Program-made: the position numbers and the translations under genes
In this document: positions 1 to 11,361 of the stretch, in pieces
How the letters are laid out: the number at the start of each line of letters is the position of its first letter
How positions within the stretch are numbered: the stretch's first letter is position 1
The notes under the pieces: model-generated
What the model saw: only the letters and a program-made list of their open reading frames with translations
Told to the model about the DNA's origin: nothing
Databases searched by the model: none
NCBI RefSeq assembly: GCF_008000755.1
Contig: NZ_CP041690.1
Span: 620,001-684,000, forward strand
Length of the DNA: 64,000 nucleotides
Source of the DNA: Youhaiella tibetensis
GTDB lineage: Bacteria; Pseudomonadota; Alphaproteobacteria; Rhizobiales; Devosiaceae
Reading direction: 5' to 3'

Positions 1-35
1 CGGTACGTAAGACGCGGTTTTTCCTGCAGTTTCAC

Positions 36-72
36 GCGCCCGGCCCGCAAGGTCCGGGCGCTTTGTTTTTTG
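36..72 (+). terminator. Rho-independent terminator of an upstream gene outside the window
   Basis: A GC-rich stem (CGCCCGGCCC against GGTCCGGGCG, one mismatch) closes on a GCAA tetraloop and is followed by CTTTGTTTTTT. This is the standard form of an intrinsic terminator on the plus strand. It probably ends a gene left of the window. Confidence 0.75.
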
Positions 73-101
73 TGGCAAGAAACGGCTTGATCGGATTTTA
101 G

Positions 102-113
102 TTTAGACCTAAA
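102..113. promoter_or_regulatory. Short AT-rich inverted repeat upstream of the monooxygenase gene
   Basis: TTTAG-AC-CTAAA is a perfect inverted repeat 38 bases before the start codon, inside the only AT-rich stretch of this leader. MarR-type regulators of aromatic-CoA pathways bind sites of this size. The link to MarR is inference, because no regulator gene is visible nearby. Confidence 0.35.
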
Positions 114-151
114 GTAATTTGCAACGACCTATCCTGGAGCGAGTCTCGAGC

Positions 152-2497
<2,346 letters not shown>

Positions 2498-2508
2498 TCC
2501 GTAAGGCT

Positions 2509-2535
2509 TATGGACGGCGGCGACCGCCGTCCATA
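2509..2535. terminator. Perfect hairpin between convergent genes
   Basis: TATGGACGGCGG and CCGCCGTCCATA form a perfect 12-bp stem with a 3-base loop. It lies between a plus-strand and a minus-strand gene that converge, so it probably serves both. No T-run follows on either side. Confidence 0.5.
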
Positions 2536-2566
2536 CTCGGGTCGTGTTGAATGCGCCGAGTGGCGC

Positions 2567-3523
2567 CTAGACCCGCACGCGCGGATCGAGGAGCAGGTAG
2601 AGGAAGTCGACGACAAGGTTGGCGACCACGATGAAGAAGCCGGCCAGCATCACGACCCCGATGATCACGGGACGATCCTGGGTCTGCACCGACTGCACCG
2701 CCAGTGAACCGATGCCCTGAAGTCCGAAGACCTGCTCGGTAACCAGCGCGCCGCCGAGCAGGGCCGCGATGTCGGCACCCAGTTGCGTGGTGAGCGGGGT
2801 AAAGATCGAACGCACGCCGTGCTTGTAGATCACCTTGCGCTCCGAGAGACCCTTGGCCCGCGCGGTACGGATGTAATCCTCGCCCAGCACCTCGAGCATC
2901 TGCCCGCGCGTGAGCCGAGCGTAGATCGCCGCCGATGTCAGTGCCAGCGTGAACCAGGGCAGCAGCATGTGCCAGGCCCATTGGGCGGGATTGGCGAGGA
3001 AGGGCTTGTATCCGCCGGGCGGAAACAGGGTAAGTCCGGCCTGTCGCGGCAGGAAATAGAGGAAATAGAGCGCTGCCATCCCGAGTACGAACGAGGGAAA
3101 GCTGATCCCGATGAGGATAAAGCCCTGCCCGACGCGGTCGCGGAGGCTTCCCGGGTACCGAGCCGACATGATGCCGATCGGAATGCCGAGGCAAAGCCAC
3201 ATGATGACCGCCCCGATGCACAGCGAGATCGTCGCCGGCATGCGGTTCTGGATCAGCTGGATGACCGGCTGCTGGTTTCGGTAGGAGAAGCCGAGGTCGC
3301 CCGTCAGGCTGCGGCCCAGAAAACTGAAATACTGCTCGATCACCGGACGGTCGAGGCCGAGGTTTTCGCGCACCATGGCGACCTGCGCCTCGGTGGCGCG
3401 CTCGCCGGCAACCAGCCGGGCTGGATCGCCGGGCGCCACGAAGAATAGCGTGAAGACGAAGCCGCTAAGCAGCAGCAACACCAGCGCGGCAAAGCCGATG
3501 CGACTTGCAATGAAGCGGATCAT
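2567..3523 (-). CDS. Peptide-type ABC transporter permease (DppB family)
   Basis: The 318-residue inner-membrane protein starts with MIRFIASRIGFAALVLLLLS, the typical N-terminal anchor of DppB/OppB permeases. It carries the family landmarks APGDPAR, a GLDRP segment, and the cytoplasmic EAA-type loop (ARAKGLSERKVIYKHGVR) that docks on the ATPase. Its start overlaps the stop of the upstream permease by ATGA, and it is the last gene of a binding protein-ATPase-permease-permease operon. Family membership is certain. The substrate (di/oligopeptide or another amino-acid derivative) is inferred from the peptidase and amidohydrolase genes around it. Confidence 0.9.
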   Translation of the reverse strand: MIRFIASRIGFAALVLLLLSGFVFTLFFVAPGDPARLVAGERATEAQVAMVRENLGLDRPVIEQYFSFLGRSLTGDLGFSYRNQQPVIQLIQNRMPATISLCIGAVIMWLCLGIPIGIMSARYPGSLRDRVGQGFILIGISFPSFVLGMAALYFLYFLPRQAGLTLFPPGGYKPFLANPAQWAWHMLLPWFTLALTSAAIYARLTRGQMLEVLGEDYIRTARAKGLSERKVIYKHGVRSIFTPLTTQLGADIAALLGGALVTEQVFGLQGIGSLAVQSVQTQDRPVIIGVVMLAGFFIVVANLVVDFLYLLLDPRVRV

Positions 3524-4458
3524 GACGCGGCCGGGGCCTTCTGTTTGGAACGTTTGCGAAGGGCGCGCCTGGAGCTGTTTGGGTCCAGGGCATCGCGCAG
3601 GGCGTCGCCGAGGATGTTGAAGGAAAGCGTCGTGAGCAGCAGCGCCAGGCCCGGGAACAGCACCAGCCACCAGGCGAACATGTAGATCGAGTTGTTTGCA
3701 GCGTCGGCGAGCATGCCGCCCCAACTGGGTGCCGGTGGCACGATGCCCAGCCCGAGGAAGGAAAGCGTGGCCTCGAAGATGATGGAACTGGGGACCATCA
3801 TGGTCGTGTAGATGATGATCGGCACGGTGAGGTTGGGCAGGATGTCCGTCACCATGATCGAAAGATGTCCCGCGCCCAGTGACCGCGCCGCGACGACGAA
3901 CTCGCGTTCCCGGAGCGAAAGCACCTGCCCCCGAATGACGCGCCCCATGGTCGTCCACGAGAAGAAGACGATGACCGCGACGCTGAGCGGCACGCTGGGG
4001 CCGAACACGGCCACCAGCGAGAGCATGCACAGGAGCACGGGAATGCTCATGACCAGGTCCATGAAGCGGCCGAGAACCACATCGACCCAGCCGCCGAAAT
4101 ACCCCGACACCAGCCCGACCGTGACCCCGATCAGCGCCGCAAGAAGCGATGCGACGACGCCGATCGCCAGGGAAATGCGCGCCCCGTAGGCTAGGCGCAC
4201 AAAGACATCGCGCCCCAGTTGGTCGGCGCCGAAGAAGAAGTCCGCATTGGGGCCTACCGGCAGGCCCGTGGGGGTCAGCGCCGTGTCGCGGAACTGGTCG
4301 ATCGGGGAGTGTCCTGTCCAGGCCGCGATGCCGTCAGCGCCGACGGCGAACGCCACGAGCAGGAGGATGAAGCAAAGCGATATCAGCCCGGCCTTGTCCG
4401 AAAGCAGGCGGCGCATGGTGAGATCGAACGAGCTGCGTTGCTGGACTGGCTGGTTCAT
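3520..4458 (-). CDS. Peptide-type ABC transporter permease (DppC family)
   Basis: The 312-residue protein has the DppC layout: a cytoplasmic N-terminus, a first membrane helix (LISLCFILLLVAFAVGA), a periplasmic loop ending in FFFGADQLGRDVFVRLAYGA (the family's GTDxxGRDxxSRxxyG signature), then five helices with the EAA loop AARSLGAGHLSIMVTDILPN. It pairs with the DppB-type permease downstream to form the membrane pore. It overlaps both neighbours by four bases, so translation is coupled across the operon. Confidence 0.9.
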   Translation of the reverse strand: MNQPVQQRSSFDLTMRRLLSDKAGLISLCFILLLVAFAVGADGIAAWTGHSPIDQFRDTALTPTGLPVGPNADFFFGADQLGRDVFVRLAYGARISLAIGVVASLLAALIGVTVGLVSGYFGGWVDVVLGRFMDLVMSIPVLLCMLSLVAVFGPSVPLSVAVIVFFSWTTMGRVIRGQVLSLREREFVVAARSLGAGHLSIMVTDILPNLTVPIIIYTTMMVPSSIIFEATLSFLGLGIVPPAPSWGGMLADAANNSIYMFAWWLVLFPGLALLLTTLSFNILGDALRDALDPNSSRRALRKRSKQKAPAAS

Positions 4459-6287
4459 GCGCCGATCTCCAGGGCTGCCGGTCGGGCGCTTCGAAAGTCC
4501 GGGTCGGCGGCGGCGAGCAGCTCGCGCGTATAGGGGTGCTGGGGCATGTTGTAGAGGGTCTGGGTGTCCGCATGCTCGACGATCTGTCCGGACTTCATGA
4601 CCACGATCTGCGAGCTGACGTGGCGCACGACCGCCAGGTCATGGGAGATGAAGAGATAGGAGAGCCCCAACTCGCTTTGCAGGCGCGCAATCAGGTTGAG
4701 GATCTGCGCCTGGATGGAAACGTCGAGCGCCGAAACCGGCTCATCGAAGATGATGAGCGAGGGATTGAGCGCCAGGGCGCGGGCAATGCCGATACGCTGC
4801 CGCTGGCCGCCCGAGAACTCGGAGGGAAACCGGTTATAATGCTCTGGGTTGAGGCCGACGATTTCCATGAGCTCGCGCACGCGTCGCTTGCGGTCGGCGC
4901 CACTGGCGATGTTCTGGATGCGGAACGGATCGCCGATGATGGATCCCACCCTGCGGCGCGGATTGAGCGAACCGAAGGGGTTCTGGAACACCATCTGCAC
5001 GCGCTTGCGCATCTCGACCCACTGCCGGCGGTCGAGCCCGGTTATGCTCTCGCCCTCGATGACGACATCGCCCGATGTCGGCGGCAAGAGACCGGCGATG
5101 ATGCGCGCCAGGGTGGACTTGCCACAACCGCTCTCACCCACGATGCCCAGCGTCGTGCCCCGGGCAAGGTCGAAGCTTATGCCCTTGAGGACTTCCACGC
5201 CGGGCGTAGCCCCGAAAAGATTACGCCCGCCATAGGTGAGATGCACATCCCTGACGCTGACGATGGGCGGCGCGTCCGGAGCTGGCTGCAAGTCTTGGAT
5301 CGGCTCCGCCGGAACCGAGGGCGCAACGCTGGCCGCCTTTGTCTCCAGCCAGCAGAGCGAACGCGTTTCATCGTCGAACTCGCGCAGGGGCGGGCGCTTC
5401 TGTCCGCAGATTTCCATCGCGCTCTGGCAGCGGGCGGCGAACGCGCAGCCGACCTGTTCGGCAAGCAGGCTCGGCGGCTGGCCGGGGATCGAGGGGAGCG
5501 GGCCGCGGGTTTCCTGGGTCGGGGATGACCGCAGGAGACCCAGCGTGTAGGGATGAGCCGGCGCCTTGAGCACAGCCTCGCCCGGCCCTAGCTCCATACG
5601 GTTGCCCGCATACATGACCATGGCGTGATCGGCGATGGAGGACAGCAGCTCGAGATCGTGCGTCACCATGATGATCGCCGTACCCAGTTCGCGCCGCATC
5701 TGGTTGAGGAGCGCAAGGATCTGCGCCTGCACGGTGACATCGAGCGCCGTGGTCGGCTCGTCCGCTATCAGCAGCGCAGGGCGCAGCACGATGGCCATGG
5801 CGATCATGACGCGCTGGCGCATGCCGCCGGAGAACTGGTGAGGAAAGTCGAAAACGCGCTTCTCGGGGGAGTGGATGCCCACCCGGCCCAGGATATCGAT
5901 CGCCTCCTCGAGCGCGGCGCGTTCGCTGATCCTGCGATGGGCGCGGATAGCTTCGGTGATCTGGCGACCGACGCTGTAGAAGGGATGGAGGCTCGAAAGC
6001 GGATCCTGGGAGATCATCGCGATCCGGTCCCCGCGAAGCTTCTGCATCTGGCGGGGCGTCAGCTCGAGCAGGTTCTTGCCTTCGAAGAGGATTTCCCCGC
6101 TGATGCGGGCCCCGGGCATGAGCCCGAGTATGGCCTGGGACAGAACGCTCTTGCCCGACCCGGATTCGCCGGCGATGCCGAACAGCTGTTCCGGCTCGAC
6201 GCTGAACGAGACGTCCCGCACCGCATGCACGTCGCCGTCACCCGTCGGAATATCGATGTGCAGGTTGCGGACGGTGAGTAGGGGCAT
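4455..6287 (-). CDS. Fused double ATPase of the peptide ABC transporter (DppD-DppF type)
   Basis: The 610-residue protein holds two complete ABC ATPase domains in one chain. The first has Walker A GESGSGKS at residues 40-47, signature FSGGMRQR near 150, and the cysteine-containing oligopeptide-transporter C-terminal segment (CAFAARC...C). The second has Walker A GESGCGKS near 385 and signature FSGGQRQR near 490. GsiA of the glutathione importer is a known protein of this fused type and size. It powers the two permeases encoded downstream, with which it overlaps by ATGA. The binding-protein gene lies 86 bases upstream. Confidence 0.92.
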   Translation of the reverse strand: MPLLTVRNLHIDIPTGDGDVHAVRDVSFSVEPEQLFGIAGESGSGKSVLSQAILGLMPGARISGEILFEGKNLLELTPRQMQKLRGDRIAMISQDPLSSLHPFYSVGRQITEAIRAHRRISERAALEEAIDILGRVGIHSPEKRVFDFPHQFSGGMRQRVMIAMAIVLRPALLIADEPTTALDVTVQAQILALLNQMRRELGTAIIMVTHDLELLSSIADHAMVMYAGNRMELGPGEAVLKAPAHPYTLGLLRSSPTQETRGPLPSIPGQPPSLLAEQVGCAFAARCQSAMEICGQKRPPLREFDDETRSLCWLETKAASVAPSVPAEPIQDLQPAPDAPPIVSVRDVHLTYGGRNLFGATPGVEVLKGISFDLARGTTLGIVGESGCGKSTLARIIAGLLPPTSGDVVIEGESITGLDRRQWVEMRKRVQMVFQNPFGSLNPRRRVGSIIGDPFRIQNIASGADRKRRVRELMEIVGLNPEHYNRFPSEFSGGQRQRIGIARALALNPSLIIFDEPVSALDVSIQAQILNLIARLQSELGLSYLFISHDLAVVRHVSSQIVVMKSGQIVEHADTQTLYNMPQHPYTRELLAAADPDFRSARPAALEIGA

Positions 6288-6319
6288 GGCCGGAACGCTA
6301 ATGGGACATTCTATTAGTT

Positions 6320-6350
6320 GGACCGGAAATCCCGTCGGGACGTCCGGTCC
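6320..6350 (-). promoter_or_regulatory. Intercistronic hairpin between binding-protein and ATPase genes
   Basis: GGACCGGA and TCCGGTCC enclose an inner TCCCG/CGGGA stem. No T-run follows on the minus strand. Hairpins here commonly protect the binding-protein mRNA and lower expression of the distal transporter genes. That role is inference. Confidence 0.5.
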
Positions 6351-6373
6351 TTTGGTTGGATAGACGCAATCTA

Positions 6374-8113
6374 TCAGCGGTTCAGCCAGACATTGGTCCA
6401 GTCGCCGTTCCCGCCCGCAGCGAAGGGCAGGAAGTTCTCGACGGCCGTGCCGTGGTAGAGAACCGTAGTCAGCGACACCAGGGGCACGGTGGGAGCGTCG
6501 GCAACCACCATCTCATCCACTTGCTGCCAGAGCTTTTCGGATTCGGCCAGATCGGTCGTGGTCAGCGCGCGCGCGGCGACTTCACTGGCGGCGTCGTTGT
6601 TGTAGTCCGAGAAGTTGAACGTGCCGTGGGTGCCGTCATAGGTGTATTGCGGCTGGTAGATGGAGCGCGCTGCGCCACCCGGCCAATCCGGCGACCAACC
6701 CGACGGCACCAGGTCCCACACGCCATTGAGCGCGTTGTCGAAGTTGGTGATCAGTCGCGCATAGAAGTCCGAAGCCGGGGTCGGCACGAGTTCGATCGTG
6801 AAGCCCGCCTTCTGCAGGCTGGCCTGCAGCACCTGGGCGACAGCCGGGTCGATGCCGAGGTTCCGGAACGGCATCTTGAGGGTGAGGCCATCGGGATAGC
6901 CGGCTTCGGCGAGAAGCGCGCGGGCCTTTTCCGGGTCACCCTGGTTGTTCGGGGTCGGGTAGGGTGAGAAGTCGTGGTTGCCCAGGATGCCGAGCGGGAA
7001 GATGCCGTTGAGCGGCGTCGCGAACTCGGGTCCACCGTATTGCTGGACCACCGCGGCCTTGTCGATCGCGTAGTTGAGGGCCTGGCGAACCTTGGGGTTG
7101 CGCAGCGCGCCGTCATTGTTGTTCGAGACCGTGTTGATCCAGATCATCTTGGAGGCGCCCTCGGCCAGGGTCGAGAGCTTCTCGTCGCCCTGCATCTTGA
7201 GCATCTGCACGGTTACGGGCGGCACCGGGATATCGAACAGCATGTCGCCGTCGCCCGACTGCAGCTGCTGCATGGCCGCGTCGGCCTGGACGCCGGCAAC
7301 CACCTCGATGGCATCGACATAAGCCTTGCGCAGCGGATCGTTCTCGGCCTTCCAAACCGGGTTGCGAACCAGGCGCACCATGGAATCGGGAACGTAGGAT
7401 TCGATGGTGTAGGGCGCCGCGGAAATGAAGTTCTGGCGGTATTCCGGGCTATCGGGGAGATAGTCCAGCACTTCGACCGGCGCCGGCGAGGTGACGGGCA
7501 GGGTCAGAAGGTAAATGAAGTCATTGGCCGCGCGGGTGAGCTGGAAGACGACCGTATCGTCGGACGGCGTCTCGATGCCCTTGATGTCGCCCTGCTCGAT
7601 ATAGGCCTTCATCGTGTCGACCTTGGCGTCGACCTTGGCGAAGCCGGCGCAGAAATCGGCGAAGCCGACAATCATGTCCTCGAAATAGCTGGCCGATGGC
7701 GAGGGCAGGAACGGGTTGCACAGGCGCATGAAGCCGCGCTCGATGTCGGCCGACGTCACCTGGCGCGCGCCGCCAGGGGCATTCCAATCCACGCCCTGGC
7801 GCAGCTTGAAGGTATAGGTGAGCCCGTCATTGGTGGGCGTGGGCACGCTCTCGGCCAGGTCGGCCTGGGGCGCGATCTGCTCGTGCGGATCTTCCGAAGC
7901 GGCAAAGCTGATGAGTTGGCGCGTCACGGCGCGAAAGAAGCTGCCGGTGACGGCGGTCGCGGGCGGCACCGTATCGAAGCGGTCCACCTCGGCGGTGCCC
8001 AGGACCCGCAGGGTGCCGCCAGTTTTGGCCTCCTGCGCCTGCAGCGCCGTTGAGCTCATAAGCGACAGCGACAAGAGCCCCAGCATTATGGCGGCAGATG
8101 CGCGAACTTTCAT
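6374..8113 (-). CDS. Periplasmic substrate-binding protein, family 5 (peptide type)
   Basis: The 579-residue precursor has a Sec signal peptide (MKVRASAAIMLGLLSLSLMS, cleavage likely after ALQA). It then has the SBP family 5 fold with GTLRVLG at the mature N-terminus, the GLTYTFKLRQGVDW segment characteristic of DppA/OppA, and NPKVRQALNYAIDKAAV. It captures the ligand in the periplasm for the permeases and ATPase encoded downstream. It is transcribed first in the operon, from a region that contains a TTGATCAA palindrome. The ligand cannot be read from the sequence. Confidence 0.92.
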   Translation of the reverse strand: MKVRASAAIMLGLLSLSLMSSTALQAQEAKTGGTLRVLGTAEVDRFDTVPPATAVTGSFFRAVTRQLISFAASEDPHEQIAPQADLAESVPTPTNDGLTYTFKLRQGVDWNAPGGARQVTSADIERGFMRLCNPFLPSPSASYFEDMIVGFADFCAGFAKVDAKVDTMKAYIEQGDIKGIETPSDDTVVFQLTRAANDFIYLLTLPVTSPAPVEVLDYLPDSPEYRQNFISAAPYTIESYVPDSMVRLVRNPVWKAENDPLRKAYVDAIEVVAGVQADAAMQQLQSGDGDMLFDIPVPPVTVQMLKMQGDEKLSTLAEGASKMIWINTVSNNNDGALRNPKVRQALNYAIDKAAVVQQYGGPEFATPLNGIFPLGILGNHDFSPYPTPNNQGDPEKARALLAEAGYPDGLTLKMPFRNLGIDPAVAQVLQASLQKAGFTIELVPTPASDFYARLITNFDNALNGVWDLVPSGWSPDWPGGAARSIYQPQYTYDGTHGTFNFSDYNNDAASEVAARALTTTDLAESEKLWQQVDEMVVADAPTVPLVSLTTVLYHGTAVENFLPFAAGGNGDWTNVWLNR

Positions 8114-8493
8114 TGGTTAAATCCCTTTCCGCTTGTGCGGCTGTTCCCTCGGATGACTGCTCCTTCCCAGGCCGAGCTTTTAACCCCTGAACGTTCCCGG
8201 AAAGTTGGTGAGCATTTGATCAAGCCTTGCAAACATTAGGGGCGTGATCCGGTTTCTGTCAACGCTCTATGATCGCTCCGTCCAAAATCCCCCGGCGGCC
8301 TGCACCTTCGGGGTTTCCGGGGTTTGGGTGCACCTGGGCGCCGGTTGCCTTCCAGCCCTCTCTGAGCAATGTGCCTGATGAGATTTTTTGATCAAATCTC
8401 TTTACAGCCTTCGTGGGCCTCGCCTAAACATTGGGCATCGAAGGCGGTTTTCGACGCCGCAGAGAACACTCATCCACATACAGGGGCAGAACC
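8114..8493. promoter_or_regulatory. Divergent control region with two TTGATCAA palindromes
   Basis: This 380-bp gene-free stretch separates the importer operon (minus) from the amidohydrolase operon (plus). For the minus strand, TTGACA at 8262-8257 is followed after 17 bases by CTAATG (8239-8234). The palindrome TTGATCAA (8216-8223) lies about 10 bases past that -10, where a bound repressor would block transcription. A second palindrome, TTTGATCAAA, is at 8387-8396, flanked by overlapping GAGATTT/AAATCTC arms, and serves the plus-strand operon. The FCD GntR regulator encoded at 11.4-12.1 kb is the likely reader. Confidence 0.5.
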
Positions 8494-9738
8494 ATGGCCG
8501 CAGTCCTTTTCTCCAACGCCACCGTATTCGACGGAGTGAGCGAGGAGGCGGTGCCGGGCATGAATGTCCTGGTCGTTGACGGTCGTATCGCCGAAGTCTC
8601 CGAGCAGCCGATTTCCGCCAGGGGAGCGGTCGAGTACGATCTCGATGGTCGCACGCTGCTCCCTGGTCTCATCGATGCGCACGCCCACGTGTTCGCCATC
8701 AACCTGGTCGAAGAGCGCAACCGCAATATCGCACTCACTGAGATGACCGCACGCGCCGTGCCCCGCATTCGCAAGATGCTGGATCGCGGTTTCACCGGCG
8801 TGCGTGACGTGGCCGGCGGCGATGTGGGTATCCGCAACGCCATTGAGCAGGGCTTCATTCCCGGCCCGCGTCTTTTCGTCGGCGGTCCGGCCCTGAGCCA
8901 GATCGGCGGCCACGGCGATCACCGCAGCCTCACCGACGACCGGCTCGATATCGACGTCAATTCGAGCGCCTTCACCTTCACCTGCCGGATCGTGGACGGC
9001 ATCGAGAACATCCGTAGCGTCGTGCGCAACGAACTGCGCAAGGGCGCCGACCATATCAAGGTGCTGGCCTCCGGCGGCGTCGGCTCCCCGGCCGATGCCA
9101 TCGAGGCGCTCCAGTTCACCGAAGAGGAAATCCGCGTCGTGGTGCAGGAGGCGGCGGTGCGCGGCAAGTATGTATGCGCCCATGCCTATGAAAGCGCCGC
9201 CATCGCGCACTCGATCCGTGCCGGTGTCCGCACCATCGAGCACGCCAATCTCATCAACGCCGAGACGGCTGCCATGGTCGCCGCCGCCGGCGCCTATGTG
9301 GTGCCCACGCTGGTCGCCTATGAGGTCACGGCCCAGCACGGCGAAGAGCTTGGCCTTTCGCCCTACGTCATGGCCAAGCTCAACATGGTCAACGATGCCG
9401 GCATCGCCATGCTCGGCCTGTGCACCGATGCCGGCGTCAAGCTCGGCTTCGGCACTGACCTGATGGGCGAGATGGAATTCGCGCAACTGCAGGAATTCAC
9501 CATCCGTGGGCGCGTGCAGCGCCCGGTGGACGTCATCCGTTCGGCCACCTCGGTCAATGCCGAGATCGTGCAGATGGCCGGTGAGCTCGGCGTCATCGCG
9601 CCCGGCGCCATCGCCGACATCATCGTGGTCGATGGCGATCCGCTCAAGGATATCGCCATCCTCGCCGAGCCAGAGAAGAACCTGCGCCTGATCATGAAGG
9701 ACGGTGCTGTCTACAAGACCGACCTGGTTGCAAAGTGA
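8494..9738 (+). CDS. Metal-dependent amidohydrolase (imidazolonepropionase/prolidase-like)
   Basis: The 414-residue cytosolic protein has the amidohydrolase TIM-barrel landmarks: H63-x-H65 in DAHAHVF, a probable carbamylated metal-bridging Lys189 in IKVLASGG, later metal histidines in CAHAYES and TIEHANL, and Asp322 in FGTDLMGE. Members of this branch cleave the C-terminal residue from Xaa-Pro/Xaa-Arg dipeptides or N-acyl amino acids. The ATG start is preceded by AGGGGCAG. An in-frame ATG 21 codons upstream lacks a ribosome site. It leads an operon with a Rid-family protein and an aminotransferase, consistent with peptide or amide catabolism. Confidence 0.85.
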   Translation: MAAVLFSNATVFDGVSEEAVPGMNVLVVDGRIAEVSEQPISARGAVEYDLDGRTLLPGLIDAHAHVFAINLVEERNRNIALTEMTARAVPRIRKMLDRGFTGVRDVAGGDVGIRNAIEQGFIPGPRLFVGGPALSQIGGHGDHRSLTDDRLDIDVNSSAFTFTCRIVDGIENIRSVVRNELRKGADHIKVLASGGVGSPADAIEALQFTEEEIRVVVQEAAVRGKYVCAHAYESAAIAHSIRAGVRTIEHANLINAETAAMVAAAGAYVVPTLVAYEVTAQHGEELGLSPYVMAKLNMVNDAGIAMLGLCTDAGVKLGFGTDLMGEMEFAQLQEFTIRGRVQRPVDVIRSATSVNAEIVQMAGELGVIAPGAIADIIVVDGDPLKDIAILAEPEKNLRLIMKDGAVYKTDLVAK

Positions 9739-9758
9739 GCGGCGGGGAGGAGCGGGGG

Positions 9759-10142
9759 ATGACGCGGCGTTCGATCTATTCGGGTTCCCGCTTCGAGGAA
9801 CTGGCGGGTTATGCCCGCGCCGTCGTCGACGGCGAGTTCATCTTCATTTCCGGCACCTCGGGAAGCGATCCCGCCACCGGGCAATTCCCTGCCGGAGCAG
9901 AAGACCAGGCCCGCAATGCCCTGACCATTATCGGCAAGACCCTGGCGGACGCCGATGCCGGGTTTGAGCACGTGGTGTCGGTGCGTGTCTACCTGGCCGA
10001 CCGCGCCGACGTCGTGCCGGTCTCCAAACTGCTCGGATCCACTTTCTCCGACCCACGGCCGACCAACACCACGATCATCTGCGGCTTCCCGGTCGAAGAG
10101 ATCAAGGTCGAGTTCGAAATGGTCGCTCTCAGGCGGCGCTGA
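9759..10142 (+). CDS. Rid-family protein (YjgF/YER057c/UK114) lacking the RidA arginine
   Basis: The 127-residue protein has the Rid fold: FIFISGTSG, a central VVSVRVYL strand and the C-terminal KVEFEMVAL strand. Family members form trimers, and RidA itself hydrolyses reactive imines/enamines using Arg105 of the P-A-R-S motif. Here that segment reads RPTNTTII, so the arginine is replaced by asparagine. This places it in a non-RidA branch with unproven activity. Translation likely starts at the ATG preceded by GGAGGAGC. A GTG overlapping the upstream stop codon is the alternative. The neighbouring aminotransferase and amine oxidase make an imine-related role plausible. Confidence 0.85.
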   Translation: MTRRSIYSGSRFEELAGYARAVVDGEFIFISGTSGSDPATGQFPAGAEDQARNALTIIGKTLADADAGFEHVVSVRVYLADRADVVPVSKLLGSTFSDPRPTNTTIICGFPVEEIKVEFEMVALRRR

Positions 10143-10183
10143 CCCGCCCTCCGAGCCTAGCCAGAAGCACACAGGACGTTACG

Positions 10184-11356
10184 ATGCGGCGCGTCGCAAA
10201 GCGAATTTCGGAAACTCCGGCCAAAAGTTTTGGCATGTATGAACGCGCCGCGCGCGCGGAAGCTACCGGCAGCCAGCCCATCCGCATGGAGTTCGGCCGC
10301 CCGTTCGCCGATACGCCCGAGCATATCAAGCAGGCCACCATCGAGGCCATCGCCGCCGGCCATGTGCACTATTCCCACCCCGCCGGCCTGCCCGAGCTGC
10401 GCGAAGCGGCGGCGATCAAGCTGCGCGAGCGCAACCGTCTGCCCGACGTGACCGCGGACGATGTGCTTGTCACCAACGGCATGTCGCACGCCGCGTTCAT
10501 TACCTTCATGGCGCTGCTCGACCCCGAGGACGAGGTCATTCTGCTTTCGCCCTACTATCCCCAGCACCTGGGCAAAATCGAATTGACCGGCGGGCGGCCG
10601 GTGGTAGTCGACTTGGATGCGAGCGACGGTTACAGCATCGATCATGGCGCCATCGCTGCCGCGATCACGCCGCGCACCCGCGCCATCCTTCTGGTCAACC
10701 CCGCCAATCCGACCGGACGCGTCTATACGCATGCCGAGCTGCGCGGCCTGGCTGACCTCGCCATCGCGCACGACCTCGTGGTGGTCTCCGATGAAATCTA
10801 TGAGGACGTGATCTTCGACGGCCTGCCCCACATTAGCATCGGCGCGCTGGAGGGCATGTCGGACCGCACGGTCTCCATGTATGCCTTCACCAAGTCCCAC
10901 GCCATGGACGGCTGGCGGGTCGGTTATCTCACCGCTCCCCGTTGGCTGCTGCCGGCCCTGATGAAGGTCTCGACCAACGACATCACCCACGTGAATACCT
11001 TCGTCCAATACGGCGCCAAGGCCGCCATAGAAGGGCCCCAGGAAGTGCTCGAGCACCTGCTGGCCGAGGACAGGGAAAAGCGCGACTTCACGGTGGCGAG
11101 CCTCAACCAGATGCCGGGCGTGCGCTGCGCCTCGCCCCAGGCCGCGACCTTTGCCTTTCCCGATGTCTCGTCTCTAGGGATCCCCTCCCAGGAACTGGCC
11201 GAGCGGATACTCGACCAGGCCGGCGTTGCGGTGGAGGCAGGCAGCTTCCATGGCCATGCGGGCGAAGGGCACCTGCGCATCAGCTTCGGCTCGGTTTCGA
11301 TGCCCGAGCTCGAAAACGCCATGCAGCGCCTCGCCCGTTTCTTCAATGCCCTATGA
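10184..11356 (+). CDS. PLP-dependent aminotransferase, class I/II
   Basis: The 390-residue cytosolic enzyme has fold type I features: YSHPAGLPELREA near the N-terminus, the NPANPTG loop, SDEIYEDVIFDG with the pyridine-binding aspartate, the PLP lysine K237 in FTKSHAMDGWRVGY, and the C-terminal arginine in HLRISFG that binds the substrate carboxylate. It resembles aspartate/aromatic-type aminotransferases. It lies 41 bases after the Rid gene in the same direction, and probably converts the amino acid released by the amidohydrolase. Its amino donor cannot be inferred. Confidence 0.9.
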   Translation: MRRVAKRISETPAKSFGMYERAARAEATGSQPIRMEFGRPFADTPEHIKQATIEAIAAGHVHYSHPAGLPELREAAAIKLRERNRLPDVTADDVLVTNGMSHAAFITFMALLDPEDEVILLSPYYPQHLGKIELTGGRPVVVDLDASDGYSIDHGAIAAAITPRTRAILLVNPANPTGRVYTHAELRGLADLAIAHDLVVVSDEIYEDVIFDGLPHISIGALEGMSDRTVSMYAFTKSHAMDGWRVGYLTAPRWLLPALMKVSTNDITHVNTFVQYGAKAAIEGPQEVLEHLLAEDREKRDFTVASLNQMPGVRCASPQAATFAFPDVSSLGIPSQELAERILDQAGVAVEAGSFHGHAGEGHLRISFGSVSMPELENAMQRLARFFNAL

Positions 11357-11361
11357 TGGGC

